Shown here: positions 1 through 12,800 of the stretch, piece after piece
How the letters are laid out: every line of letters begins with the position of its first letter
Numbering within the stretch: position 1 is the first letter of the stretch
Assembly (NCBI GenBank): GCA_002914805.1
Contig: JXTB01000004.1
Coordinates: 2,395,951 to 2,459,950, forward strand
Source of the DNA: Parasponia andersonii
Lineage: Eukaryota; Streptophyta; Magnoliopsida; Rosales; Cannabaceae
Direction of reading: 5' to 3'
Length of the DNA: 64,000 bases
Program-made: the position numbers and the translations under genes
Notes under the pieces: generated by a model
Seen by the model: the letters and a program-made list of their open reading frames with translations, nothing else
Told to the model about the DNA's origin: nothing
Databases searched by the model: none

Positions 1-532
1 TCCTGAAGACTTACCGGGGTTACCACCTGATAGGGAGATCGAGTTCTGTATTGAACTAGTTCCTGGAGCTCAGCCAGTTTCTATTCCAGCCTATCACATG
101 GCACTTGGTGAGATCTTGGTGATCAAGAGGAGTAAGAGGTCATCCTGATTGCAGTTCGTCTTTTGGTAATACTAGGAGTTTGTTGTTGTAGTCTTTGGAC
201 TATTTGGATTTTTTTGTTAGCATTGAACCAATATTACTGCTTTCTATTTTGTCTGCAAACTTATGTATGTCATTCTGGTGTTCGATTTTTTGGTGGATGA
301 TGATGATGCTGGGTTTTGTATTTAATTTCATGTTTTTAAGTAATTATTCAATTTATGTTTGGTGGTGTATATGAACTATGGGAGTGGTTCACGTGATGGA
401 ATTCCGATTATTTTATTTAAATAGACTGTTTTTATAAAAACTAGAACTTTTGACACTTTTCAAATAAATTAAGGAATTTCCCATCTTTGTGAAATTCCCC
501 TTCTGCCACTAGCCCGGGTTTTGGTTCGTGAT
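1..532 (+). mobile_element. Truncated Ty3/gypsy relic: RT fragment joined to an LTR tail
   Basis: Bases 2 to about 105 read as the conserved start of a Ty3/gypsy reverse transcriptase (PEDLPGLPPDREIEF and following). After about 120 the sequence becomes LTR-like and ends near 532 with a tail (TTCTGCCACT, then CCCGGG, then TTCGTGA) that closely resembles the tail of the solo LTR ending at 14,940. Most of the element between RT and LTR is missing, and its left part lies outside the window. It is an old, broken chromovirus-type fossil. Family level is inferred from the RT motif. Confidence 0.7.
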
Positions 533-1300
533 AGGTTTCTATTGATTAAGTTATGCATTACCTAAAAGATAAGTATACTACTACTACACATCTTCTTGGT
601 TCTTACTTTCCTCCAACCTATTCTCTTGGTCTCTAGAGTATCAACTGACATGCTTAAACACAGCACTCTACCACAAAATGCCTCTTTTTAAGCTATTAAG
701 GAACTCAAAGCAAATAAAATAAAATAAAACAAAACTCATTGCAAAGCTTTCTTTTTATAAAAATATGTAATCCGTATCTAGGTCCATCTGATCTGTAGTT
801 CCCCACCGTCTCCTAAAAAGAGATTTGTTTTCTTTCAGAATATTAAATCAATTTTTTCTCATGTCACTTGGACTAATGCCCAAATAACACCTTTAATGGA
901 CATTAACAAACTTAAGATATTTAAAAACACTCTTTTGCTAGATAAGATTATAATGCAGTACAATACTACAACCCTTACTCTATTAATAATTACCCCTATG
1001 TACTTTTGCATTACAATCCGCATGGAAAATCAACCTACTACATCAATAGATGAAGGCAAATAAAAGGGAATGCACTGCACCTACATAGTTGTTCGTACTT
1101 TTTTTTTTAACATCATTTTTGAAGGAAACTGTTTAGACAATTATTATTGCAAAATTTCTTTTCAGCACCGTGAAAAGAGTTGGCTTGTCTAGATTGTGGG
1201 GTTGTGCCCCACGCATAACCCCACATGTGAAGGGTCTTTTAGGTAAGAACATAGGTGAGTCGGGTGGACTGATATCCAATCTTAGACCATCTCCACCACT
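533..1300. other. Intergenic, nothing recognised
   Basis: AT-rich sequence with no convincing coding exon or repeat structure on either strand. Confidence 0.5.
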
Positions 1301-1314
1301 GGTGGTGGTAGCAT

Positions 1315-1480
1315 GGTAGTGGTGGTGGTGGCATGGTGGTAAAGGATGCCTACCTCTCTCTGCTCCAAGCTTGGCACGAGAGTTCGAATCCTCATAGCCT
1401 TATATTAAAGTTCTGGTAATAAGTGGGACTGTGGTGGTAGTGGTAACTCTGGGCGAAAAATGATGGGAGATATTGGGCCA
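1315..1480 (+). repeat. Candidate tRNA-derived SINE
   Basis: A box-A-like TGGCATGGTGG (about 1,332-1,342) is followed about 35 bp later by a box-B-like AGTTCGAATCC (about 1,381-1,391). This is the layout of an internal Pol III promoter in a tRNA-derived SINE. No clear poly-A tail or target duplication was found, so the ends are approximate. Confidence 0.45.
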
Positions 1481-3244
1481 TGCTCATTACCATCCCATGA
1501 TATGTTAAATTTAACATATATTTTTTGATTTTTCTTCAAGCTAAAAACTATGTTATTTTGTATTCAAATAATAATTTTATTTAGAAAACATATTTATTGT
1601 ACTATGAACTCCTATTGTATATTCATCTAATTACTAATCATGAAATTCCATTTCACATACCAATACCAAGTTTGAATAATTTTTCACGCTTTCCACTTAT
1701 TTATGATTTTTTTTTATTTTCTTTGTTTTATGAACTATGTGAGTAACAAAGTTATGAAAAACCTATAATTTATTGAAATTTATTTTGGAGATAATTACAA
1801 ATAATATTTATTGAAAAAAAAATTTTAAAAAAAAGATATAGGTATACCAAACTTGGCCATGCCATATATGTATTAATTTTAATGATCATAATATTATAAA
1901 ATTTAACACGTATTGTAATACCAATAATGTAAATTTTAACACATACTATAATGACATAGTTGTACATTTTATTATATTCTATAATGGTAAGTTTGTAAAT
2001 TTTAACACATGCTAAATACGTTATTCTTTGTGTTATATTTAATATAACAAATAGGACGTGCTAGCATGTATGTTATATATAGCATAACATTTGTGACATT
2101 GTTTTTTAACAAAATGCTAAAATTTAGCAACTTAATATTATGTTATTTTGTCTTTATTTTTGAGTTTTATTATCGTTTTAGTTGTTTTGTCAATTTTTAG
2201 GCTATCAGTGACTTTTAAGCACAAAATAAAGGAAATCAGGTGCTTTGGAATCAATCTCGGTTACTTTGATTTGGAGCTTAAAAAGGTAACAACTTCCATG
2301 AAGACGTTCCACTTTTGATATTAGAGAATTAAAAATTAGAAAATTTTTATTTTTAGCTTATTCTAAAGATAGAAAGTGGAAAAAGTGGAAAATTAGTTTC
2401 TTGAAAGTATGTTAAAATGGATCTTGAATTTCAGAGAAAAATGTTGTCGACTTAAATAAGAGATCAAAGGAGTTTTTATGAAAGCAAGAAGGAGGTTTAA
2501 GATCTTTGATTATATTACCCTAAAAGAAGGAAGAAATAAAAGAAAATAAAAGGAAATTATTTTCTTATGAATATCTTTTCCCGTTATTTGTTAAAACATA
2601 CCTTAGTATTTTGGGTATAACTTCCTATGTAGTTATCCCTTTTGATGCAAATTTTGCGGCTTAAGAAAGCTAAGAACAATGTAACATTTATAATTCTATT
2701 GGTTCTTATATTATAACTAGTATAACATAACTAATAAGAAAATATATTATTTGCCTCCATCTCCTCTAGTTGACTTAAATTAGGGTGTGAATTTTTTTTT
2801 TTTTTGAATTTGATTCTTAAAGGAATTGTTTCTTTTATACCTTTGAATTTTTGCTTTCTGAAAGGTTGGAGCATGTAATATTGTTAACCAAAGATATAAA
2901 TGCAAAAATAAAAAAATAAAAAAAAAAACTAGGGCCAAGTTATTAAATAATTGAAATTATAAGGATCAATAGTGTAAAATTTCTTTCATTTGAATGAATT
3001 CTGACAGAATATTAAAGAGAATATGCCAAATAACTCATGGTACAAAAAAAGAAAAATGGTAGGTGCTTAAATGCCACAAACAAGAAAAAAAAAGGACCAA
3101 TATGTCAAAATAGTAATATATTGGAGACCAATAATGTCCTTTACCCTATACAAAAAAAATGATATGAGATTCGATTCAGGGATACTTTCAGAAAATAACG
3201 AGGATGGGGACTCTATGTAATACCCTATTACACCATTGGATTAA
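1481..3244. other. AT-rich intergenic DNA
   Basis: Long AT-rich stretch with homopolymer runs. TTTAACA-type words recur between about 1,500 and 2,050, but no defined element was recognised. No gene supported. Confidence 0.5.
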
Positions 3245-3670
3245 GGCTATGTTTGATGGATATGAAAGAAAATGGGATGAAAGGAAAAAAATAGGACAAA
3301 GAGAAAATATGTAAAATAAAAAGAAAAATGTATTTCTTTTATAATTTTTGGTACATAAAGAAGAAAGAAAGCTGTCTTATTTTAAAATAATTATTTTAAC
3401 CTCAATATAATGATTTTTAAATTGGTATGCAAAGTTGATTTGGTAAATTTAATTCTTTCATTTGCTAAAATTCTCTTTTTCCCCTTTTCCCTCCAATTTG
3501 GAAGAGAACAATTTTCTGGGTTCTACCTTATTTTTTTGGCTTCCTTTTTCACTTCCATTTTTTCTCCTCTTTATTTTCCTTCTTGCCAAACAACCCAAAT
3601 TTTCATTTCTTCTCCCATTTTCCCTCATATCCTTTCTTTCCTCTCTCTTTCTCTCCTACTAAACATAACC
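3245..3670. mobile_element. Tourist-like (PIF/Harbinger) MITE
   Basis: A 426-bp AT-rich segment starts GGCTATGTTTGATGG. The reverse complement of its end starts GGTTATGTTTAGTAG, giving imperfect terminal inverted repeats. It is flanked on both sides by TAA (3,242-3,244 and 3,671-3,673), the 3-bp target duplication of PIF/Harbinger elements. It has no coding capacity. The 66- and 87-residue open frames inside are low-complexity and not genes. Confidence 0.75.
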
Positions 3671-3792
3671 TAAGAGCATACAAGAATGGAGGGAAAGCTT
3701 GATTACTGGGGCCTTTTTTTTGCTCCCTTATTTTTTATAAAAAAAATTTGTTTTTTTTTCTCCTTTTAAAACAGCCTATATAATTACATGTG

Positions 3793-3795
<3 letters not shown>

Positions 3796-3848
<53 letters not shown>
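3796..3848. repeat. (AT)n microsatellite
   Basis: About 26 uninterrupted AT units. Likely length-polymorphic. Confidence 0.95.
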
Positions 3849-3851
<3 letters not shown>

Positions 3852-5490
3852 CTTAAATCATGTACAAAAACGTCACTAAAAAATGAACAAAATAATGAAT
3901 AGTCCCGTAAGATAGACATAATGTTGTTTTAGCCCCACTAAACAAAGATCCTAACTTCTTGGGTGCGCACATGTATTATCTGATGATTCAAAAAATGTCA
4001 TTAGTACCCTTAGACTAGAATTCTGCATTTTGTTATTAAAAAAAAAAAAAGAAAAAAAATAGAAGAAGAACAAAGTATATTAGAATTTCCCTTAAAGAGA
4101 AAAGCTTGGTATTTGTATTTCCTGTGAAATTATGTGTCCTTCCCATACTCTTTTGAGTGCAATTAATGACCTTTCACATATTGATCATCATCACCAAGAA
4201 AGAAGTGCAATCATACATTGTTCATTGGGGTTAATATAAAGGAAATAAATAAAGAAATAACTAAGGAAAAAAAAACCCTTCTCTCCACTACAAGCCAATG
4301 GCACTTTATGATTCAAATAACTCTTCTCTCCATACTATATCATTACTTTGACCTAAAAGGGTTCATTATAACAAAACCATATGATTACATTGAACGGCGG
4401 ATGTAGGGCCTGTCTTCCTACGATAGAACACTATCATAATTCTATTCTTTATGAGTAAAAGATATGATATTAAAGTCTTACACTTACAGCACTATGCTTT
4501 AATAAAGCTCTCAAGTGTCTACCTTATGGAGAAAAAGATTGGTCTATGATAGAGGAATAATGGATGTACATAATTCATTGCAATTGATTTTTCAAAATAA
4601 ACATTCACATGCCCTATTCTAATTAGTGGACCATTATGACCATAGAAAGAAATTTATATAGGATGTATAAACAAACCCAAAAGACTTTCAATAGATAATT
4701 AAAAATTTCATGGCAGGAAAATAATTAAACCCATCTTACACAAGGTGGCAAAGCTGATAAAATAACCATAATGAACCACAAAATATTCCATTTGCATGCT
4801 TATAAGATTGTTTTTTTTTGACATGCTAAATAAGTTTTGTTTCTGGTACCCTACTCCATATCTGATAAAGTTTTCCAAGTTGTTTATATTAGAATCTTTG
4901 AAGAGGTAACTGACGTTAGGCCTCATGATTACATGCCTCATTTTCTCTCATGTTAGGCCATCTTTGAACGTATTGGGCCCCTTGCTTTTGATAATTATTG
5001 TTCGGAAAGAAGCATCAATTATCGTAGCTGGGGCACTATTTAGGAAATACATAAATAAATATATAAATATAAACCGGAAAAACAAAATATGCTTTCAGTT
5101 TCAACAGAAAAAAGTTGATCATAAACCCTTCAAATAATTGGCTATCCAGAAATCGTTCTTCAGTACTAACCAATTTACAATCCAAAGATTCCCAATTAAG
5201 GTGAATCAGTGATGACTCACGATCCCAGGTGGGACTGCCTTTTGTTTTTGTTTTTGTCCTACTAAAAAAAAAGACCGTAATTATTTCTTATTTTCTCTAA
5301 CGTTACCAAAAAATTTTAAAATGATAGGAAATGGCCGAAAACTTTATTCTTGCTATGTTTCCTCAAACAATTAACTGAAAAGAACGCATGAATTTATTAT
5401 AGCACAACGTCCACCGTAGGAGAGAAAAGGGAAAAATTTATGAAGAAAAATTATATTGTTTTTCATTTCTTGAACATTCAATAGAGTCTT
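3849..5490. other. Intergenic, nothing recognised
   Basis: AT-rich sequence with only short open frames on both strands. None has recognisable similarity or splice-supported structure. Confidence 0.5.
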
Positions 5491-5493
5491 TTA

Positions 5494-6103
5494 GTATGTT
5501 CGTTTTTTACGGTTTTGCTGTTTCGTATGCCAGATAAGATAAAATAGGATTGTATTAGATAGAATAGGACCGGACGAGATATAATTATAGTCCAATCATA
5601 TTTTTTGTTTAATATGCTACTTTTTGTTAGTATAGAATTAATACGTGTGTTTTATAGTTTTAATTAAATAATAATTTTGAGATTTAATTAATTAGAAAAA
5701 TACAGTTTTTAAATATTAATTTAGAAAAATATTATTTTTAAAACACAATTTTATAAAAATATCATTTTTAAAAACTTATTTACAAAAGTACCATTTTTGA
5801 AAAAAAAATATTTTAAAGATACTACTTCTGGTCTTATCACTTTTAAAAGTTAATTTTAAAAATACCACTTTAAATTTTGAAAGTGCCATTTTTTACTATT
5901 TCAAAAACATTAAATTATTTTTAATCAAATTTCTAATCTTTTCTAATCCCAAATTCTCAATAAGATTATTCTATTCTAAAGATATTTTTTGAAGTAAATT
6001 ATTTTAATCTAATCCAATCCCTCTTATATACATACACCAAACATGTGATTAATTTAATTTAATCTAATCTAATCACGTCTCTATACTGCATCCCAAACAA
6101 GCC
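5494..6103. mobile_element. Probable MITE, about 610 bp
   Basis: The left end (GTATGTTCGTTTT) and the reverse complement of the right end (GGCTTGTTTGGGATG) are weakly similar, and both sides carry TTA (5,491-5,493 and 6,104-6,106). Internal sequence is AT-rich, with TAGAAAAATATT-type words shared with the small TIR element at 36,083-36,331. The inverted repeats are poor, so a decayed Tourist-like copy is likely but not certain. Confidence 0.5.
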
Positions 6104-6106
6104 TTA

Positions 6107-6872
6107 TTCTTTAGTCTTTTCGGAATGCAACCTTCCATTTTATCACTCTTTTATTCGAAACTTCAAACTGAAGTTAATATATTCCCAATCCTGTCCAAGC
6201 AAAGCCACCATACCAAACTCTGTTCGAAAAAAAAAAAGAAAGAAAAAAGAAAATGCATACATATATTTATATTTATATATATATTCAAACGGCACATAAT
6301 AGACTTTTAGTTGTACATGAGATATGAAAAACTGAAACAACTAATAGAAAAGCTGGGGTTAGTAAAGCAGGGTCAAATATTAACTGGCCATAGGGTACAC
6401 AGTGGAGCACCTAGATTAAACTACTTTCAATTGGTAAGACCCTCAAAACAAAGACGTTTAAAGTATGGGAAATAATAAAAGATATCATAGATAGAGAATA
6501 CCAAAATCATATGTAGACCGTCGCACGTACCCAGTGTACGCAACATGGACCAAGTCGTTTGCATAAATTGGCAAAAATGATGAACCAAAGATTTCACTAT
6601 GGAATCGGCTCAAATATACAACATTGTCACATAACGAATCAGGGAAGAAGAAAAGCCTAGGGTTACGGCTAGTAAAGAATGTGAGAAAAACTGGAACAAC
6701 TTACAAATCAGGCCAAGGAACCCTAGTATACAAAGAATGGAAATAAATAGCGGATTTGATAATTTACATTTCAGGCCGGGTATACCTAAGGTGCACTGAC
6801 CAATATACAAAAGGGTGACTGCGCATAATATGTTATCACCCCTACTAGTATAGCACACTATTATTTTGGAAC
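6107..6872 (-). other. 3' flank and probable 3' UTR of TT9
   Basis: Non-coding sequence below the TT9 stop codon. It should hold the 3' UTR and polyadenylation region. No precise cleavage site can be given. Confidence 0.5.
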
Positions 6873-9800
6873 TTACAATGAATTAGAAGGTGATGTATAT
6901 GAAGACGAAGATTCGGGATGACATGAAGAACTAGAAGGATTCGAAATATGTACACTACTTTTAATGTCAAGTAAAGGTCTTAGTCTTCTCTCCACCTCAT
7001 CACCTTGCAGATTAATCTCCTCAAGAATCATAGACAAAGCACGCTTACACGATTCCTCATCTCTAAATGCTAGTGTCCATCTCCCGTCAACCAGAGCTTT
7101 TGTCTTGGCTTTTCCAATGGCCCCAGATCTAGCAGGGTCCACAAATGGTAAAGTGGATGGACGAATCCGCAAGTGTAACCATCTTGAATGTTTACTGTCA
7201 ATTCTTGGCTGCAGGGCAGAGACAAGAACGAATTAAAAACTCAATAAATACTAACCATTGGAAAGCTCAAAATTGAACACAAAATAGTCGCAAGAGTTAC
7301 GGAATAAGGGAAAACATAATTACTTTGGAGGAAAAAAAAAGAAAGAAAAAGAACACAGGGAACTTTAAATATTGAAGACTTGCACATGCTTAACATTTTA
7401 GATTAAAAAAACCAAGACGATTCATTATGGCCGAAACGAAAGAAATGCTAACTTGCACATACACTTGAGCCAGCCAAAGGTGCAGCAACACGAACAACTC
7501 CGTAATGTTGCTTTAGGGGTAATTCTTCTGCTAAGACAACCCACCCTGACGTTCCCCAAGAGATTGGTAGAAAGGAAAAATGACGTTCTTTACCTCTCTC
7601 AAATGCAATTCGACAAGGCACAGCATCAACTGCAAATGGCAGCAACCAGAGCAATTTGACCATGATTCTCAAAATGTGGCACTTAAAAAATAGAATTCAA
7701 CTACAAACCGGCGCGGAGGGGNAGTCATCGTATTGTTGTCCAATAGTAGTTACTAATTAGGTACATCTTCATAAAAATAAAAGCCAGATAGAAAACTGAC
7801 CAAGTCTTAACTCAGATCCAGGTTTTGGACCTGAAGCACCTATACCAGCAGTTTTTGCTCGAACATTTTCATAAACATGAGCCGGAGGATTCATGGGAGG
7901 TTGATCTGGCAAAGCTTTACCAAGAGAAAATGTTTGAAGTTGATGCAGGAGTACAAATACCTAGAAAGGAAGTGCCATGGATAATTAGAGAACTGAAAAT
8001 GAGCTAGGTAACTGCATGCTCAGTACCAGTACCACACAAACTGCAGAAAACGATAATGATGCTACCTATCCTAGTATCTTTTCAATAAGCTACCCAAAAG
8101 AAATAAGAAGGCTAACACACAGGATGACTGCATTCCGATTTAGCTTAAAACTATGAAGCACCACTAGGAGAAATTATAATACAAACCTTCACCAGCTCGC
8201 ACATTCTTTCTCCAGCAGTAAATGATGATTCACCTGATAAACCATCCACAAGTACATCAAGACATCAATTCCAACCCTGTAAGTGAAACTATGCACTTTT
8301 CTCACCCTCATAAACATAATAGAAAAACTCCTCTGTGGCCTAGGAGAAGAATAAAAGGAAAATAAAGAACAGAAAGACCACCTGACAATTCAATTTTTTT
8401 CTAAGCCTTTAATTTATAAGGTGCAACGGTATTCAACTGTACCTTCAGTAGAAGACTTCTGTGATGACAAGAGAATGGACTTCGGCTGTTTCCGAGGGGA
8501 AGAGGCCTCAATTGCTACAAGCAATATTCATTTTGCAGAACATCAATCAACAGTAGCATAAGGAATAATGAAACTTTAGATCATCTATTTTTGCATTGCT
8601 CTTTTGCTCAAGTTTTTATGGCCTCACTGGCTTACGCAATTAGAAGTACCTTGGGTTTGGCCTCGTAAATGTCAGGATGTTTTGCAGTTTGACATCGGGC
8701 TAAGTGGCAAACAAGGAAGACAGAACAAACTTTGGAATGTTGCCAATATTTTTGGTCTCTTTAGTTGGAAAGAAACAATAGAATCTTCAAAGAAGTGGAG
8801 AAAAGACATATTATCACTTTGGACAGGGTTAAATATTTGGTTACTCCTGAAAATTTTCAATATAGAAGATTTCATAGAACGTCTGTTTTCTGATTTAATA
8901 AAGAGATCGGTGTTTTTGGCTGTAACGTTAGATGAAATTTTATCATCTCTAGTAACCTTTCTTATGTTAGTAACACCATTCTCTATTTCTTATCCAAAAT
9001 AAAATAATAAATAATAAATAATAAATAATAAAACTACTCAACAAGACAATGCCACCCGAGAGTAAATACCTCTTTTGCACTTTTTCCACTCATCACAAAG
9101 GACTGTTATAAGTAGATCAGGCCAGACTCCTCTAACCTCCTGCAGGAGGGAACCAGCACAGCTTTCGTATGAATCCTGCTTTACAAAAGAATTAAAGAAA
9201 GAAATTTGTGAGCTTATAATTAATAACATTATAGAGAGAACATGCAAAGATAATACTTTTATGGTTTATGCATTGAGAAACTGAGAAGAAGGAATTTATG
9301 CGTAGTTAATATCTGGTAATCTATGATAAGTGAGAACCAGAAGTGTCCACAAAACTAAAAGAGAAAAATGAGACTAAATTCAGGTAATGGGAAGTCTGCA
9401 ATATTAAGTGAAAATTTTTGCTTCAATACTTTATCATTTTGCTGCCCCCTCAAAGTTTCCAGCTTTTGGAGGTTGAAGAAGTGCTCCGTTTTCGCCATTT
9501 TCTGGGTCCTTTGGCTAGAGCAAAATACCCATAGTTTTTAAGACAAGTCCAGGATGAAGATTCTCCGTGGGAGTGCATCTATGGGTCACTTCAGCCAAGT
9601 CCAAGAAGTTTAAGAGCTGTCATTTTTTTCACTAATTGTAATTTGGAAAAATGTGGTTCAAGTTTGTATTTGTGTTTTGTATTTTGCTAGGTAGAGGATC
9701 CCTAGTACTTAGTTACTTGTTTCTTCTTCTGTAATAAAGCTTCCCGGTTTATGCTTATTATCGTCATTGCTGTTGTTACTGTTATGGGTGTGCATCTTTG

Positions 9801-12800
9801 GGTCTCTTCAGCAAAGGCCCAATAGTTTAGGAGCTGTCATTTTTTCATTACTCGTTGTAAATTTGTAATTGGAACAATGGCTTAGGTTTGTATTTTGTTT
9901 TGTTAATTTGCTAGGGGGAGGATCCCTAGTCCTTTGCCGAGTTCCTTGTTTCTTCTTTTTAAATAAAACTTCCTGGTTTATTATTGTTATTATTCTTATC
10001 ATTATTATTAACAGGGAATGATAATTTAACTGAATAAAAATAGGGAAAGAGAGGACAAACTGTCCTCTAGAAACAGCCAATCAATTGTCACAAACCGCTT
10101 CTCAGCCCTTAACTACATATAAAAAAGAAAACTCCTTAAAACCTTTCACCGATAAAAAGCCCATATATTTTTAACCTATCCCATAAAACAGCAAATTTTC
10201 TTCAACACCCTAAAATACTCTCCTATTTCGTTCTAGCCAAATAATCAAGTTCGGAACCTAATGATATTAGGATCCATTACAATAGACCTATATATCAAAG
10301 ATGGGGAAAAACCATATGCTAATTCAAATATATGTTTTATCTAACAAGAATAACTTACGTTTAACAACTTGAGGTGATCAGTGTTGAATTCTGCCTCGCT
10401 GTAAGGAAGTAGCTGGCGCAAAAGCCAACCACCCTCCCATAGTGTCTCAGCGGATATATTTGAACGACAAAATAGACTGACCAATGCATCAAGCACCTAG
10501 AAACATGACCACAAAATATTAATTACAAACTGTGGATTTCTTTTGCTTCTATTGGACATTTCGCCATAGATAAAGCAGAAATTTAAGATACAGGGAAAAT
10601 AGAAAAAAGAGCATGGAATTCCTGACTTTGGAAAATAGTTACTTCCCTTTTCCTAGGTAGTTGATCCAAAATCTCTAGAATTTCCTGATTTTATAATTTT
10701 TCTTTTTTCTATTTGTATAGGGTCAGTTATATATTGCTGTCACACTACCAATTATCAATACGAGAAATTATTATTCTCCTAAAACTATCCTAACAAGCAA
10801 GCGTTTGGTAGAATTGGTTTCACACATGGCACCAAAGCCAGTGGTCTTCAATTCGTATAGCTACAATCAAACTCAGAACTTCGCCACCACATTTTAGATC
10901 TTCGATACATTTCAGGCTTCTACTTCAGGTGTTCTCATGTTTGGTCAGTCCAATCTATGTCCATCCACTCATTCTTCGGTTATGAAGTGAAAGCATAAGA
11001 TTAGGTTCTTTTTTTTTTCCCCTTTTTTTTCATAAGAATAAGGAAACAGAATTCTAATTACAAAGCAAGCTACCCACGAGGGGTTTCAAGTGGTAAAGCC
11101 TTAGCTCCCACAAGGTCTAGGATTCCGTTCCACATGAGGACCTACCTAGAAATAGTTAGTACACTTAAAGCTTATATGAGAATTAGTAATCCAATGACTT
11201 GATCTTCAATCATGAAAATACTAAAAAGAAACAAGCAATCAGACTTAGCAGAACTCCTCATTGGACGTATGGAGTACCTGAAATCTGTGTACATGAGGAC
11301 TAGCAATGACATCCTCCAGAGAATACTCCACTCTATACATTTCCTGTTAAATTCAGAAAAGAATGGCAGCACAATAAAATTTATAAGTAAAAAATGCTCA
11401 GCAACACAAAGAATCATAAAGATAGAAAACTGGCAAATAAAGCAGGGATTAAGCATTGTCATAAATTAGAAAACACTAAGGAATATACCAAGTGTCATAA
11501 AATGCATTTAAATTAACCAGTTTGAATGCTATCAGAATTGATTTTGTATGAACCTTATCAAATTTCTGCTAGGGATACTCATATGTCGTAACGCATGTAA
11601 AAACTTTCAATTAAGATAAGACGAATTCAAGTTTGTTGAGCTCTGAGCTCTAACTAGGGTCAAACCCCAAGGATTCTGTCTAACAATACTGTAACTGGAA
11701 TGGAGAAACAGGGTGGCTTCATATTCATTGGAATATGACTAGTAATGAAATACCAAGGCATCTTTTATATTACTTGGATATGTTTTATTGTTTTTGTTCT
11801 GAGAAAGAAATATGATTTTATAGAAGACTCAAGCGTAATGTAAGAATTCTAACTCGCAATCAAATTGGAAGCATTCCCCAAACATTAATCAATTGTCACC
11901 GTGATGAAGAATAGGAAAGTTTCTCTTATGAATGAATGAATTGATTAAGTTATCAAGTTTCTCTTTTTTGATTCTCTTTTCTCTGAGTTCGTATCTTGAT
12001 TTTCTATCGCTCTTCTACCTATTCACATGTTTTCGCCTAAGTTCTGTCAACCCTTAATCTTCTACCCATTCTTTCTAATTTCTTATCCTATCCTACATCA
12101 TTTGGTATCACAACCTCGTTCAATTTCCTATGCCTAAATCATTTTCTCTGCTGAAATCTCCCATTTTTTTTTTCATGTTCTAATTTAATCTTTTTTTTGA
12201 CTTATTTTCGTCTGACAAAAAAAAAAAAAGAACGAAAAAAACCTACAATACGTTTTAAAAAAAAAAGAAGAAAAAAGATAGCCATCATTGTCCAGCGGCC
12301 CTTATTGTCAATACACCAGCCACCGCCATCATCAGTTCCTCTTTCTACCACTCCAGCGACCTTCCCCGGCTGCTGTCCGTCACCTCCTGACACCAACAAG
12401 AGTCACGACCCGATTTTTTTTGCCACCACCCACATTCCGCATCGCCGACAACTGCCATACCAACCCCGCCGAGTTCCACGCTGCAGTCCACCATTTTCAG
12501 GGTTTCAGCCACTGTTTCGCCGCTCCAGCTACTGCTCGTTCACGCTGCAGCTGAGTTGTCACCATCGTATCAGTCATTTCACACCACTAAATCTAGCAAG
12601 TCAACACTTCAACCTTGAATATTTTTGCACTTACACCCTTGTTTGGTAACAATTTCTACTTTTGAAGATTTTTCTTATAATTTTATTAGCTGGAAAATTC
12701 ATGAATGTGTTTTGATCCATTCTAATTATTAAATATGAATATTCCAATTTATTCTCTGTACTATTACCATAAACCATCTAAAGATAAACGATATTATCAT

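Noticed and set aside
7722-7722. Ambiguous base N, with a second near 49,199
   Set aside because: Assembly uncertainty in an intron and an intergenic region; not biology.
7825-8007. Plus-strand 60-residue frame
   Set aside because: It is the antisense of TT9 exon 19 (7,960-7,801), which has full family support on the minus strand.
12197-12649. 150-residue plus-strand frame rich in Pro, His and Ser
   Set aside because: Lies between the primer site and gag of the LTR element at 11,902-16,013. No family resemblance and strong CC/CA composition.
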